Assembly: GCA_947593925.1 (NCBI GenBank) | Contig: CANQDU010000012.1 | Span: 1-58,827 of the forward strand | Length of the DNA stretch: 58,827 nucleotides | Direction: 5' to 3' | From: an uncultured Clostridia bacterium | Lineage (GTDB): Bacteria > Bacillota > Clostridia > Oscillospirales > JAAYOS01 | In this document: positions 33,815 to 44,757 of the stretch, piece by piece | How positions within the stretch are numbered: the first letter of the stretch is position 1 | How the letters are laid out: every line of letters begins with the position of its first letter | Notes under the pieces: generated by a model | The model's database searches: none | What the model was told of the DNA's origin: nothing | Seen by the model: the letters and a program-made list of their open reading frames with translations, nothing else | Position numbers and translations under genes: made by a program

Positions 33815-35899
33815 ATGGAAGGCAAGAAGCTGTATTTCCGCCTCACGGCAATAGCGGCGCTCACGGCGGCGCTCGCGCTAGTGATGGTCGTGCGGCTGTA
33901 CGACATGCAGATAGTCCACGGTCTCAGCTACTCGGAGGAGAGCGAGAAGCGGATAACCCGCACGGTCGAGGTAAAGGCCGCGCGCGGCGAGATGGTAGAC
34001 CGCTACGGGCGGAAGCTCGTCACGAACCGCATAGCCTACAACGTCGGCTTTGACATGACGCTCCTGCCGGACGGGCGCGAGAATGAGATAATCGCCCGCC
34101 TGCTCGAGACGGCGGACGAATTTTCCGTAAGTCACGATACCTTCTTCCCTCTCGAGCGCACGTCCGCCGGGCGGTGGCGCTATACGTCGAGCACCACCGG
34201 CAAGAACCGCATGGCGCGGTTCCTCGCGGCGATGGGCTGGACCGACGGAGACGAGCCTGACGCCGAGTGGCAGAGCGTTTTCTCGGCGGACGAGCTCGCG
34301 GGAAAGCTCTGCGAGGAGTACGGCGTCGAGCCGGAGTCGGAGCGCGCGCGGGAGGTGCTCGCGCTCCGCTGGGAGCTCGACCTGAGGACGCCGCGGATAG
34401 GTCTCAACATCGCGCCGTATGTGTTCGCAAACGACGTGCCGGGCGAGTTCATCGCCTCCGTCGCGGAGCGCGATCTTCCGGGCGTGGAGATACTCACCGA
34501 CACCGTCCGGCAGTACGAGACCGAGTATGCCGCAAACCTCCTCGGGCGCGTCACGCCGATATACGACACCGACGACTACGACGCCCTGAAGGAGAAGGGC
34601 TACGCGCTCGACGACATGATAGGCCGCGACGGAGCCGAGGCCGCCTTCGAGGACATCCTGCGCGGCGTGGACGGCGTGCGGGTCGAGGAACGGAGCGAGT
34701 CCGGAAGCGTCACAAACGTCATGTACTCCCGCGAGCCGAAGCCGGGCGACAACGTCATGCTCACGATAGACATCCGCCTCCAGGAGGCGGCGGAGAAGGC
34801 GCTCGCAAGCCGCATACAGTCCCTCAAGGAAACCGGCGAGGCGGGCGGCTACTACGGCTCGAAGGACGTCGGCGGCGGCGCGGTCGTCGTCGTGGACGTG
34901 AAGAACTTCGACATACTCGCCGCCGCGAACTACCCGACCTTCTCGCTCTCGACCTACTACGAGGATCAGGAGAAGCTCATAAGCGACCCACTGACGCCGA
35001 TGGTCAACCGCGCATTTGTCGGTCACTACGCGCCGGGCTCCACCTTCAAGATGAGTACCGCCGTGGCGGCGCTCGAGACCGGCGCCATCGAGCCCTCGAC
35101 ACGTATATACGACAAGGGCATCTACACCTACTACGCCCCGAGCTACACCCCTGTGTGCGAGGTGTACCCCGGCTCGCACGGCAACGTCGATGTGATAGGC
35201 GCGCTCCGCGTGAGCTGCAACTACTTCTTCTACGAGGCGGGGCGGCTCACCGGCATCGAAAACATGAACCGCTTCGGTCGTGCGCTCGGACTGGGACAGC
35301 CCACCGGCGTCGAGCTGCCGGAGTACACGGGTGTGCTCGCGGGACCGGAGGAGCGCGAGGCCGCCGGCGGGACGTGGTACGGCGGCGACACCATACAGGC
35401 GGCGATAGGTCAGTCGGACAACAACTTCTCTCCCCTCCAGCTCGCGGTGTACATCGCGTCGCTCGCGAACCCGGACGGCGTGCGCCTCGACGCGCACCTA
35501 CTGAAGTCCGTTCGGAGCTACGACTATCAGGGCACGGTGAGCGAGCACCGCAGCACCGTCCTCGCGCGGGTGGACATCTCGGAGGAGACGCGCGCGACCG
35601 TTCTCGCGGGCATGCGCGCCGTCACGCAGTTCGGCGGCTCCGCGAACGGCACCTTCGGCAATTACCCGATAGCCGTCGGCGCAAAGACCGGCTCGGCGCA
35701 GACCGGTCAGGGCTCCGCGACGGGAATATTCGTCGCGTTCGCGCCGTATGAGGATCCGCAGATAGCGGTGGCGGTCGTCGTCGAGCACGCGAACAAGGGC
35801 TCGTGGCTCGCGGTCGTCGCGCGGGACGTCATGGATGCGTACTTCCGCACCGACAGCGCCTTCCACACGGCGGAGGCGGAGGGCGGACTTCTGAACTGA
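33815..35899 (+). CDS. Penicillin-binding protein 2 (elongation transpeptidase)
   Basis: A 694-residue class B PBP that cross-links peptidoglycan during elongation. It has an N-terminal membrane helix (about 9-27), the class B dimerisation domain (RTVEVKAARGEMVDRYGRKL), then the transpeptidase with STFK (Ser409), SCN (467-469) and KTG (624-626). The acyl-enzyme serine is intact, so it binds beta-lactams. ATG 33815, preceded by GGGAGGTG about 15 nt upstream. Third of the mreC-mreD-pbp2 set; its partner RodA is not in the window. Confidence 0.94.
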   Translation: MEGKKLYFRLTAIAALTAALALVMVVRLYDMQIVHGLSYSEESEKRITRTVEVKAARGEMVDRYGRKLVTNRIAYNVGFDMTLLPDGRENEIIARLLETADEFSVSHDTFFPLERTSAGRWRYTSSTTGKNRMARFLAAMGWTDGDEPDAEWQSVFSADELAGKLCEEYGVEPESERAREVLALRWELDLRTPRIGLNIAPYVFANDVPGEFIASVAERDLPGVEILTDTVRQYETEYAANLLGRVTPIYDTDDYDALKEKGYALDDMIGRDGAEAAFEDILRGVDGVRVEERSESGSVTNVMYSREPKPGDNVMLTIDIRLQEAAEKALASRIQSLKETGEAGGYYGSKDVGGGAVVVVDVKNFDILAAANYPTFSLSTYYEDQEKLISDPLTPMVNRAFVGHYAPGSTFKMSTAVAALETGAIEPSTRIYDKGIYTYYAPSYTPVCEVYPGSHGNVDVIGALRVSCNYFFYEAGRLTGIENMNRFGRALGLGQPTGVELPEYTGVLAGPEEREAAGGTWYGGDTIQAAIGQSDNNFSPLQLAVYIASLANPDGVRLDAHLLKSVRSYDYQGTVSEHRSTVLARVDISEETRATVLAGMRAVTQFGGSANGTFGNYPIAVGAKTGSAQTGQGSATGIFVAFAPYEDPQIAVAVVVEHANKGSWLAVVARDVMDAYFRTDSAFHTAEAEGGLLN

Positions 35900-35957
35900 C
35901 GCTTGTGCAAAATCGATAAAATGTCATGAAAAGAGCGGCGCGTATTTGTCTACATAG

Positions 35958-35986
35958 TTGACAAACCCGCGCCGCTGTGCTATATT
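35958..35986 (+). promoter_or_regulatory. Promoter of the sugar isomerase gene
   Basis: TTGACA (35958-35963), 17 nt, TATATT (35981-35986), about 50 nt before the start codon. Confidence 0.8.
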
Positions 35987-36039
35987 GATTTTGCAATGCA
36001 ATAACTGCGCCGAAGCGCGCACAAAAGGAGGAGTTCAAT

Positions 36040-36933
36040 ATGAAAATCGGAATCGGAATCGGAACCTATTCCTTCGGCGGAATGGCGAGCTATCTCGGTC
36101 TCGGGCCGACGCTGCTCGAAAAGTTCCAAACCATAGCCTCGCTTGGCTTCAAGACGGTCGAGCTGCTGCCCGCGGACCTCGACAATGACATCGAGGACAT
36201 CAAGAAGTGGCTCGCGGAGACCGGCCTCGAGGTCACCTCCGTCCATGCGGAGCCCACCGAGGAGATAGTGAAGAAGATGGCCGCCCTCGGCGGCATGGCC
36301 GTCATCTGGGCAAGCACCGACTTCTGCAACAAGGCCGAGGCGATAGAGGTCGCGCACATCCTCGATGAGATGGCCGAGATGGCCGCGCCCTACGGCATCA
36401 AGGTCGCATACCACAACCACAACAAGGAGTTCTATGTAGACGAGGGCAAGGCTCTGCTCGAGCATGTCATAGAGAACAGCTCGAAGTGCTTCTTCCAGCT
36501 CGACTGCGGCTGGGCGATGTACGGCGGCCACTCCCCCGCAAACTTCATCCGCCGCTATCCGGGCCGCTTCGTCTCGATACATATCAAGGAGAACTCGAAG
36601 GTCATGGGCCCCGGCCCGCAGCCGCGTTCGCGCCACGCCGTTCAGGAGGACCACGGCAATCCGTTCCAGAACATCATGGAGCTGCCGGTCGAGCAGCGCC
36701 AGAAGATGCTTGACGACATGGAGAAGCATATGGCGGAGATGGATGCCCAGCGCGCGCATACCCAGTGCCCGATAGGCGCGCCCGAGTCGAACATCGACTG
36801 GGTCGATATCAAGAAGGCTCTCGACGAGACCAGCCCGGACGCGTTCTGGATAGTCGAGCGTGAGGAGTTCTACGGCGACCACGACCAGTGCATCGCGGAC
36901 GACTGCAAGTGGCTTTCCGAAAAATTCGCCTGA
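36040..36933 (+). CDS. Sugar phosphate isomerase/epimerase-like TIM-barrel protein
   Basis: A 297-residue cytoplasmic protein of the xylose isomerase-like (AP endonuclease 2) superfamily. Metal-ligand type residues are visible at barrel strand ends: VELLPAD, AYHNHNKEF (His), FFQLDCGWAM (Asp), SIHIKE (His) and WIVEREEF (Glu). This layout matches IolE/IolH-type sugar or inositol metabolism enzymes, but the substrate is unknown. AAAGGAGGAG precedes ATG 36040. It stands alone under a near-consensus promoter, followed by repeat sequence. Confidence 0.85.
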   Translation: MKIGIGIGTYSFGGMASYLGLGPTLLEKFQTIASLGFKTVELLPADLDNDIEDIKKWLAETGLEVTSVHAEPTEEIVKKMAALGGMAVIWASTDFCNKAEAIEVAHILDEMAEMAAPYGIKVAYHNHNKEFYVDEGKALLEHVIENSSKCFFQLDCGWAMYGGHSPANFIRRYPGRFVSIHIKENSKVMGPGPQPRSRHAVQEDHGNPFQNIMELPVEQRQKMLDDMEKHMAEMDAQRAHTQCPIGAPESNIDWVDIKKALDETSPDAFWIVEREEFYGDHDQCIADDCKWLSEKFA

Positions 36934-36934
36934 A

Positions 36935-37430
36935 ATTGCGCAGGCGCAATTTCAGGCGAAGCCGCCGGACAGGACAAAGTCCTGCCGGCGGCAGCGCTCC
37001 GCTACGCGCCGAGTTTTCCGCCTTCGGCGGAAAATCGACGCACGCTCCGCGAGAGGTATTTTTCCCGACGTACACGCCGTCGGGAAAAATGATTTGACCT
37101 CATTTCGCGCCTATCGGCGCGAAACTCTGCGAGGCTGTAGTTGGGACGTCGGCGCGAAGCGCCGGGTCGCGCGGTTAAATTTGGCGCTACGCGCCGAATT
37201 TGCGCAGCCGAATCACATTCAAAGTTGGGCTTTGCCCGCGAAGCGGGTAAAGCGCACGAGGGCTGAATATGTTCCGACGAAGAATTGGTGGGCGCCCTCG
37301 TGTTTCCGGGCGAGCATTTCAATCAAAGGGGTCCCCAAACGGCGCTCCGCGCCGTTTGGGATTTCAACGCGCCCGGTAGAGGACTGCGTGCGGAAACAAT
37401 GCGGGCTCCGAACCTTCGGTTCGGAGCCCA
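36935..37430 (-). repeat. Mosaic hairpin repeat, family A, copy 4
   Basis: Gene-free. The left half carries family A modules in reverse orientation: GCCGCCGG/CAGGAC nested stem, a stem with the GACGTACACGCC loop, and TTTCGCGCC..GGCGCGAAA plus CTCTGCGAGG. The right half has H1-H2 (37231-37302), the GAGCATTTCAATC segment and a CCCAAACGGCGC..GCGCCGTTTGGG hairpin in forward orientation. It is therefore a composite of two fragments. Confidence 0.8.
37231..37302 (+). repeat. Two-hairpin module H1-H2, copy 2
   Basis: H1: TTTGCCCGC-GAA-GCGGGTAAA (37231-37251). H2: CACGAGGGC (37255-37263) pairs with GCCCTCGTG (37294-37302) around a 30-nt loop. Confidence 0.7.
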
Positions 37431-37489
37431 CTTATTTTGATATATTTGTACAACATTCAGGATATTTTGACAAAAAGTATACTTTTTGT

Positions 37490-38605
37490 TTACTTCAACA
37501 ACTCGTCCGGGATGGCGTCGGCCATCATCTTGCCGCCGGCCTTGCTCGGGTGGAGGTTGTCGCCGCTGTTCGCCTCGGGGACGTACCAGCCCGGCTTTGC
37601 CGTATCCTCGACCGCCGCGGCGAAGTCTACGTAAGCCCCGGACTCACGAATGTGCGCGTTGGCGGCGAGGCGGATGCTCTCCGCCTCCTCGCAGAAGCTC
37701 GAAAGTCCGCCGAACGGGGTTATCGTGCAGAACACCGGCTCCGCACCGGCAGAGCGTATCATCTCCGCGAGCCTGTCCATGCCCTCGATGAGCTCGGGCG
37801 CGGTGCAGCGCTCGGAGAGCGGCGGGGCAAGCTTCACCTTGTCGTCCGGCTGGCTTATGTCGTTGCAGCCGAGAGCGGCGAATATGCGCGTAACGCCGGA
37901 GAGGATCGACGTATCCGGCTCAAAGCGCGTGAGTCCCGCGCGGCCGAAGAACTGCACCTTCGTACTGCGCGCAAAGTGAGTATCGCGGAGCAGGCGGTTC
38001 CCGCCGATGCCAAGGTTGAGGAAGCTCACCTTGCCGGGGGCGAGCGCCGCCGAGCGCTCGGCGGCGAAGTCGGTCCAGAGGCGCATCTGCGTTATCGAGT
38101 CGCCGAACACGGCGATGGCGCGGCAGTCGTCCTCGGTGAGGAGATCGACCGCGGCGACGAGGGGTATCGACTCGAAGTCCTGCCCCTCAAACGACGGCTC
38201 GGAGTGCAGGTCGCCGTCCCCCACGACCGACTGGAACACGTTCGAGCAGGTGCGCGGCGTCTCGGGCAGGAAGTAGGAGAGGATGACAGTGTCGGTGTAC
38301 TTCACGTCGACGGCGGCGGGCTCGGAGGTGAGCGTGCCGCCCGCCGGTATCTCGCCCGCGGGGAAAGCGATCTCGACGCTCGCGACGGTCCTGCCGCCGC
38401 GCAGGACGTGCGCCGCAAAGCCGCCTATTCCGTAGGGCTTGGGGTTTTCGCAGTTGGAGAGCGTGACGCGGAGCGCCGCGCCATCGAAGCGCGCGGGAAA
38501 TCCGAAGCGCACGGTGCTGTCCTTCAGCCGCACCTGTCCGAAATCGAAGAAATTCTGGGGCTGTTCGCGCTGTGCGAGTGCGAACGCCGTAGTCCATTTT
38601 GACAT
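37490..38605 (-). CDS. SGNH/GDSL hydrolase with N-terminal beta domain
   Basis: A 371-residue esterase-like protein. An N-terminal beta-rich domain (about 1-155) precedes the hydrolase: AVFGDSITQM (nucleophile Ser), NLGIGGNRLL (block II Gly), AALGCNDIS (block III Asn) and GDNLHPSKAGG (catalytic Asp-His). This arrangement is seen in carbohydrate acetyl esterases, but the substrate is unknown. No signal peptide is seen, so it is probably cytoplasmic. ATG 38605 with AAAGGTGG upstream is preferred over the GTG 12 nt earlier. Divergent from minD. Confidence 0.87.
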   Translation of the reverse strand: MSKWTTAFALAQREQPQNFFDFGQVRLKDSTVRFGFPARFDGAALRVTLSNCENPKPYGIGGFAAHVLRGGRTVASVEIAFPAGEIPAGGTLTSEPAAVDVKYTDTVILSYFLPETPRTCSNVFQSVVGDGDLHSEPSFEGQDFESIPLVAAVDLLTEDDCRAIAVFGDSITQMRLWTDFAAERSAALAPGKVSFLNLGIGGNRLLRDTHFARSTKVQFFGRAGLTRFEPDTSILSGVTRIFAALGCNDISQPDDKVKLAPPLSERCTAPELIEGMDRLAEMIRSAGAEPVFCTITPFGGLSSFCEEAESIRLAANAHIRESGAYVDFAAAVEDTAKPGWYVPEANSGDNLHPSKAGGKMMADAIPDELLK

Positions 38606-38794
38606 AGATATGACCACCTTTGCTTATCGACATTTTACCGCCGGAGGAAATCCCTCGCCGCCGGGAGAAAACAAAAGGACGCCCGCGGCGGGGAAGAATT
38701 TCCTATATGTGCCATTCGTTACGGATATTATGATAGCACATCGCCGGAAGCATTGCAAGCCCTTGAAAAAACCGACTTTCTGCATAAAAAGGGG

Positions 38795-38823
38795 TTGCAG
38801 GAAAACGGCTTGTTTGTTATAAT
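38795..38823 (+). promoter_or_regulatory. Promoter of minD
   Basis: TTGCAG (38795-38800), 17 nt, TATAAT (38818-38823). A perfect palindrome TTTGTTAT-A-ATAACAAA (38813-38829) covers the -10 and could be an operator. Confidence 0.65.
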
Positions 38824-38872
38824 AACAAAGTGGTAAAATTTCTATTCGAGGTTTCGGTCGGAGGTCGCGAAG

Positions 38873-39625
38873 GTGGGCAAGGCTGTTTTCGTCGCAAGCG
38901 GAAAGGGCGGCGTCGGAAAGACGTCCTTTACGGCGGGAGTCGCGTCCTGCCTTGCGGCGATGCGCTTTCGGACGCTTTGCATCGACGCGGACGTCGGGCT
39001 CCGCAACCTCGACATCCCGCTCGGGATGAATGACATCACGGCGCTCGACCTGGGAGACGTCCTCCGCAGGGACGCGGCTCTCGGAGACGCGGCGGCGGAG
39101 CACCCGGATATACCCGGTCTCTACCTCCTCGCCGCTCCGCCAAGCATGGACGACGAGGAGCTGAAGCTTCTTCCGGCGCTTATCAGCTACGCCGCCTCAG
39201 CATACGATTTCTGCCTGGTGGACGGCCCCGCGGGGCTCGGGTCGATAGTGCAGAGCTGCTCGAAGGTGTCCGGAACCGGGATAATCGTCACCACTCCGGA
39301 CAGGACAAGCCTGCGGGACGCGGAGGCGGCGGCGCGGCTCTTCGAGCGCGTTGGCGGCCGGCACCTCGAGCTCCGGCTCGCGCTGAACCGCGCGAGGCCG
39401 TCGCTCATGGCGTCCGGCGGAGCGCCCAATGCGGATGACGCGATGGACGCGGTCGGCATCCCGCTCATCGGGGTCGTGCCCGAGGACGAGCGGGTGATAG
39501 CGAGCTCGAACCGCGGCGAAGCTCTCGTGCTCACCGCTTCGGACGGCGCGGCGGCCGCGTATCTGCGTATCGCGAAGCGGCTCGTGGGTGAGAGCGTGCC
39601 GATAGCAAAGGAATTCCTGAGATAG
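38873..39625 (+). CDS. minD: Septum site-determining protein MinD
   Basis: A 250-residue ParA-type ATPase that positions the division septum. The deviant Walker A SGKGGVGKTS (9-18), ADVGLRNLD switch I, DGPAGLG (Walker B) and NRARPS are all present. The C-terminus (YLRIAKRLVGESVPIAKEFLR region) could form the membrane-targeting amphipathic helix. GTG start at 38873 follows GGAGG. minC and minE are not next to it, although mgsA is, as in typical min loci. A FlhG/ParA-like role is a less likely alternative. Confidence 0.88.
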   Translation: MGKAVFVASGKGGVGKTSFTAGVASCLAAMRFRTLCIDADVGLRNLDIPLGMNDITALDLGDVLRRDAALGDAAAEHPDIPGLYLLAAPPSMDDEELKLLPALISYAASAYDFCLVDGPAGLGSIVQSCSKVSGTGIIVTTPDRTSLRDAEAAARLFERVGGRHLELRLALNRARPSLMASGGAPNADDAMDAVGIPLIGVVPEDERVIASSNRGEALVLTASDGAAAAYLRIAKRLVGESVPIAKEFLR

Positions 39626-39761
39626 CCCGCGCCGTGCGGGAAGCCGCACACGGACACGGTACAAATACATAGGTACATAGGTTGGCGGCAGACCTGACCC
39701 GAAAAAGGGATACGGTTCCGGCGCGACCCGATAAACATAAAACGAGAGGGGAACAGAACAG

Positions 39762-40160
39762 ATGAATATCGCGCTTATCGCACATGACGAGAAGAAGGAG
39801 CTTATGGTGCAGTTCTGCATCGCCTACTGCGGGATACTTTCCAAGCACTCGCTCTGCGCCACCGGCACTACCGGAAAGCTCGTGAGCGAGGCGACCGGCC
39901 TTCAGGTGCAGAGGTTCCTCACCGGCCGTCAGGGCGGCGATCAGCAGATCGGCGCGCGGATAACCTACAACGAGATAGATATGGTCATCTTCCTCCGCGA
40001 TCCGCTCGACCCGATGAGCGACACGGATATTCAGGGGCTTCTTCGCCTCTGCGACCTTAACACGATACCGATGGCGACGAACGTCGCCACGGCGGAAATG
40101 CTCATACTCGGCCTCGAGAGGGGCGACCTCGACTGGCGCAACATCACCGTCGGCAGATAG
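39762..40160 (+). CDS. mgsA: Methylglyoxal synthase
   Basis: A 132-residue enzyme converting dihydroxyacetone phosphate to methylglyoxal, a phosphate-releasing bypass of glycolysis. Typical features: [14 protein letters not shown] start, ATGTTGKL (phosphate binding), [13 protein letters not shown] and [14 protein letters not shown] (catalytic Asp). Length is normal for a single-domain enzyme. It sits 136 nt downstream of minD. Confidence 0.96.
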   Translation: MNIALIAHDEKKELMVQFCIAYCGILSKHSLCATGTTGKLVSEATGLQVQRFLTGRQGGDQQIGARITYNEIDMVIFLRDPLDPMSDTDIQGLLRLCDLNTIPMATNVATAEMLILGLERGDLDWRNITVGR

Positions 40161-40182
40161 GCCGGCGTTTCGGAGGGGTCAC

Positions 40183-40931
40183 ATGTCGGGAATACCGGAA
40201 AATGTGCGGATGGTCGTGGACACGGATCACATCCGAATGAAACGTCCGGACTTTATCCGCGCGGAGCGAAGTGACCTCGACGCAGTCATCGCACTCTACC
40301 GCGAGGCGCGGAATGCCGCGCCTCGGGAGCTTGCGGAGGCTCTGCCGATGTATGACCGCGTTGAGCGGGACGTCGAGGAGGGTCTCTTGTGGTACACCCG
40401 CCGCGACGGAGCGCTGACGGCGGCCTGCGCCGTGACGCCGGAGCCGGTATTCGGCCTCGAGTGGGAGGTCGAGGAGCGCGACGAGCATCTCGGGCGCTTC
40501 CCCGGCGAGAACTGGTTCCGCCCGGGACAGAACTGCGTCAGCGCGCTGAGGCAGGCCGCAAAGCCCGGTCCGGGCAGAGAATGGCGGGTGGGCGAGATAA
40601 CGCTTCTCTCGGCGATGCTCGCGCGGAGCTGCGGCATTTACGAGCTCAGGACAAGAAATATCTGCGACGATATGCCGACAAGCCGTGTGTTCAGCACCTA
40701 CGGATGCCGGCTTGTCGGCGCGTGCAGAGATCCGGACGGCCTGCGCTGGTACGGCTACTGCCGGTACTGCGGCGGCCCGCGCGAGGACGACTTTTCGCAC
40801 GTCTACCGTCCCCTGCGGGAGGAGTACAACGGAGACGGACGCCGCCGCTTCGACTACGCCCGGAGCGCGGAGGAGCTCGAACACCGCCGCGCGGAGGAGC
40901 ACAGGAAAGACGATCTTATGGAGGATATGTG

Positions 40932-40932
<1 letters not shown>
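40183..40932 (+). CDS. Divergent GNAT-like protein of unknown function
   Basis: A 249-residue soluble protein. The N-terminal half (IRAERSDLDAVIALYREAR...LLWYTRRDGALTAACAVT) has the strand-helix pattern of GCN5-type acetyltransferases, and the segment LRTRNICDDMPTSRVFSTYGCRLVG also fits the distal part of that fold. No clear acetyl-CoA pyrophosphate loop is seen, so activity is doubtful. A CRYCGG pair of cysteines near residue 205 and a charged C-terminal tail are extra. It follows mgsA by 22 nt and overlaps hisS by 1 nt, so it belongs to this operon. Confidence 0.7.
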
Positions 40933-42293
<1,361 letters not shown>

Positions 42294-42359
42294 CGGAATT
42301 TCCGGCGGAAAGGCACTTCGCCGCCCCGCCGGCCGAAATATATTGGAGGCGTTAAGACC

Positions 42360-44135
42360 ATGGTACAGTCCAGAACACACAACTGCGGCGAGCTCCGCAT
42401 GGAGAACGTGGGCGAGACCGTCCGTATTTGCGGGTGGCTCGAAAATCTTCGCGAGGTGGGCTCGGAGCTTGCATTCGCGGTGCTTCGCGACTTCTACGGC
42501 ACGACCCAGGTCGTGCTCGAGACCCCGGAGCTCATAGCCGAGTTCAAAGCGCTCAACAAGGAGTCCACCGTCGCGGTGGACGGCGCGGTGCGCGAGCGCG
42601 CGAGCAAGAACCCCAAGCAGCCGACGGGCGACATTGAGGTCGTCCCGACGAGGATGGAGGTCCTCGGCCGCTGCCGCTACAACGAGCTTCCCTTCCAGAT
42701 AAACCGCTCGAAGGAGGCGGACGAGACCGCGCGTCTCAGGTACCGCTTCCTCGACCTTCGGAACCCCGACGTCAAGAAGAACATCGTGCTCCGCTGTCAG
42801 GTCGTCGCGGCGCTCCGCGCGGCGATGACCGAGCAGGGATTTCTCGAGATAACGACGCCGATACTCACCGCGTCGAGCCCCGAGGGTGCGCGCGACTACC
42901 TTGTTCCGAGCCGTAACCACCCCGGCAAGTTCTACGCGCTTCCGCAGGCGCCGCAGCAGTTCAAGCAGCTCCTTATGGCTTCCGGCTTTGACCGCTACTT
43001 CCAGATAGCGCCCTGCTTCCGCGATGAGGACGCGCGCGCCGACCGCTCCCCCGGCGAGTTCTACCAGCTCGATATGGAGATGGCCTTCGCTTCTCAGGAG
43101 GACGTGTTCGGCGTGCTCGAAGCGGTCCTTCCCCCGATATTCACGAAGTTCGGAAAGTACCCCGCGTCCGCGCCGTTCAAGAGGATACCCTACCTCGAGG
43201 CGCTCGAGAAGTACGGCTCGGACAAGCCCGACCTCCGCATACACCTCGAGCTCACAAACGCGACGGAGGCGCTCGGCGGCTGCGGCTTCGGACCGTTCGA
43301 GGGCGCGAGCATCTACGCCGTCGTCGCGCCGGGATTTAACCACCCGCGCAAGTTCATAGACAAGCTCATTAGCGACGTGGAGGTGCAGACCGCCGAGAAG
43401 ACCTACTGGTTCCGCCTCGACGAGAACGGCGAGCCGGTCGGCGGCATAGCGAAGTTCGTCGCGCCGATAAAGGACGCCGTCACGGCGGCGCTCGGTCTGA
43501 AGCCGGGCGACTTTGTGGGTATAGCCGCGTCCCCCGCGCGCCTCACGGCGCAGAAGACCGCCGGCGCGCTGCTGAAGCTCCTCGGCAGCGCCTGCGACGA
43601 GTACATCGACCGCGAACGCTACGAGTTCTGCTGGATAGTGGACTTCCCGATGTACGAGATAGGCGAGGAGTCCGGCGAGCTGGAGTTCTGCCACAACCCG
43701 TTCTCGATGCCGCAGGGCGGCCTCGAGGTACTGAAGAAGGCCGAGGCGGGCGAGATAGCCCCGCTCTCGATACTCGCGTACCAGTACGATCTCGTCTGCA
43801 ACGGCGTTGAGCTTTCGAGCGGCGCGGTGAGAAACCACGAGCCCGAGATAATGATAGAGGCGTTCAAATTTGTCCGGCTCGACGAGGACGCCGTCAAGAG
43901 CAAGTTCCCCGCGATGTACAACGCGTTCTGCTACGGCGCGCCGCCTCATGCGGGCATAGCCCCCGGCGTAGACCGCATGGTGATGCTGATGGCGGGCGAG
44001 GAGTCGATACGCGAGGTCATACCCTTCCCGATGAACAAGAACGCGCAGGACCTGATGATGAGCGCTCCGAGCGAAGTGACGCAGAAGCAGCTCGACGAGC
44101 TGCACATCGCCATCACCGCCGTCGAGGAGGAGTAA
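42360..44135 (+). CDS. aspS: Aspartyl-tRNA synthetase
   Basis: A 591-residue bacterial-type class II synthetase. It has an N-terminal OB-fold anticodon domain (1-105), motif 1/2 region PCFRDEDARADRSPGEFYQLD, the bacterial GAD insertion (about 285-410) and motif 3 GIAPGVDRMVMLMAG. Whether it is discriminating, or also charges tRNA-Asn, cannot be told here. The ATG at 42360 has GGAGG 11 nt upstream. Follows hisS by 66 nt. Confidence 0.96.
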   Translation: MVQSRTHNCGELRMENVGETVRICGWLENLREVGSELAFAVLRDFYGTTQVVLETPELIAEFKALNKESTVAVDGAVRERASKNPKQPTGDIEVVPTRMEVLGRCRYNELPFQINRSKEADETARLRYRFLDLRNPDVKKNIVLRCQVVAALRAAMTEQGFLEITTPILTASSPEGARDYLVPSRNHPGKFYALPQAPQQFKQLLMASGFDRYFQIAPCFRDEDARADRSPGEFYQLDMEMAFASQEDVFGVLEAVLPPIFTKFGKYPASAPFKRIPYLEALEKYGSDKPDLRIHLELTNATEALGGCGFGPFEGASIYAVVAPGFNHPRKFIDKLISDVEVQTAEKTYWFRLDENGEPVGGIAKFVAPIKDAVTAALGLKPGDFVGIAASPARLTAQKTAGALLKLLGSACDEYIDRERYEFCWIVDFPMYEIGEESGELEFCHNPFSMPQGGLEVLKKAEAGEIAPLSILAYQYDLVCNGVELSSGAVRNHEPEIMIEAFKFVRLDEDAVKSKFPAMYNAFCYGAPPHAGIAPGVDRMVMLMAGEESIREVIPFPMNKNAQDLMMSAPSEVTQKQLDELHIAITAVEEE

Positions 44136-44176
44136 AGCCGTCCGCATCCGCAGGACGTTACGGAGGAGGTAAAGCC

Positions 44177-44653
44177 ATGAGTGATATGCTTGTCAACCTT
44201 TACGACGCCGAGCTCGAGCCCGACCTTGCGCGGCGCTCGCTCGAGGGAGTGCGGTTCCTTCGCCCGATAGCGCCGAGCAAGGGCAAGGTGCTGGAGTTCA
44301 TCCGCGAGAACTTCTCGGAGGGATGGGCGCACGAGTGCGAGGCGGCGTTTTCCGAGTCGCCCGCGCGATGCTGGATAGCGGTCGCGGAGGGCGAGGTCGT
44401 CGGCTTTGCGTGCTATGACGCGACGGCGCGCGGCTACTTCGGCCCGACGGGCGTCCGGGAGGATATGCGCAAGCGCGGCATCGGCGCGGCGCTCCTGCGG
44501 CTCTGCCTCCGCTCGATGCGGGACATGGGCTACGGCTACGCCATAATCGGCTGGGCGGCGGAGGACGCGAAGCCGTTCTACGTCCGCGCGGTCGGCGCGA
44601 AGGAGATAGAGGGCTGGACGCAGGAGAAAAGCGTCTACTCGAAGATATTCTGA
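44177..44653 (+). CDS. GNAT family N-acetyltransferase
   Basis: A 158-residue acetyltransferase. The acetyl-CoA loop is VREDMRKRGIGAALL (about 97-111) after the beta-bulge strand VVGFACYD. The acceptor is unknown; small single-domain GNATs act on amines, peptides or antibiotics. GGAGG lies upstream of ATG 44177. It is in the hisS-aspS transcription unit, 41 nt after aspS. Confidence 0.88.
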   Translation: MSDMLVNLYDAELEPDLARRSLEGVRFLRPIAPSKGKVLEFIRENFSEGWAHECEAAFSESPARCWIAVAEGEVVGFACYDATARGYFGPTGVREDMRKRGIGAALLRLCLRSMRDMGYGYAIIGWAAEDAKPFYVRAVGAKEIEGWTQEKSVYSKIF

Positions 44654-44681
44654 GCCCGCGCGATCCGCAAAAGTAAGAAAA

Positions 44682-44708
44682 ACAGGCCGGCACGAGCTGC
44701 CGGCCTGT
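44682..44708. other. Hairpin after the GNAT gene
   Basis: ACAGGCCGGCA pairs with TGCCGGCCTGT. It lacks a T-run on the plus strand, so it is at best a weak terminator. Confidence 0.45.
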
Positions 44709-44757
44709 ACGCTATTCGGCGGGAACCGCCCGCCGCACGGAAAAGAGGAGAAGACTT

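Noticed and set aside
33878..35497. 539-codon minus-strand frame opposite pbp2
   Set aside because: Antisense shadow of the PBP2 gene; its composition is unlike real proteins here.
42294..42359. T-box leader before aspS or hisS
   Set aside because: The leaders are too short (66 nt and overlapping), and no T-box core sequence was seen.
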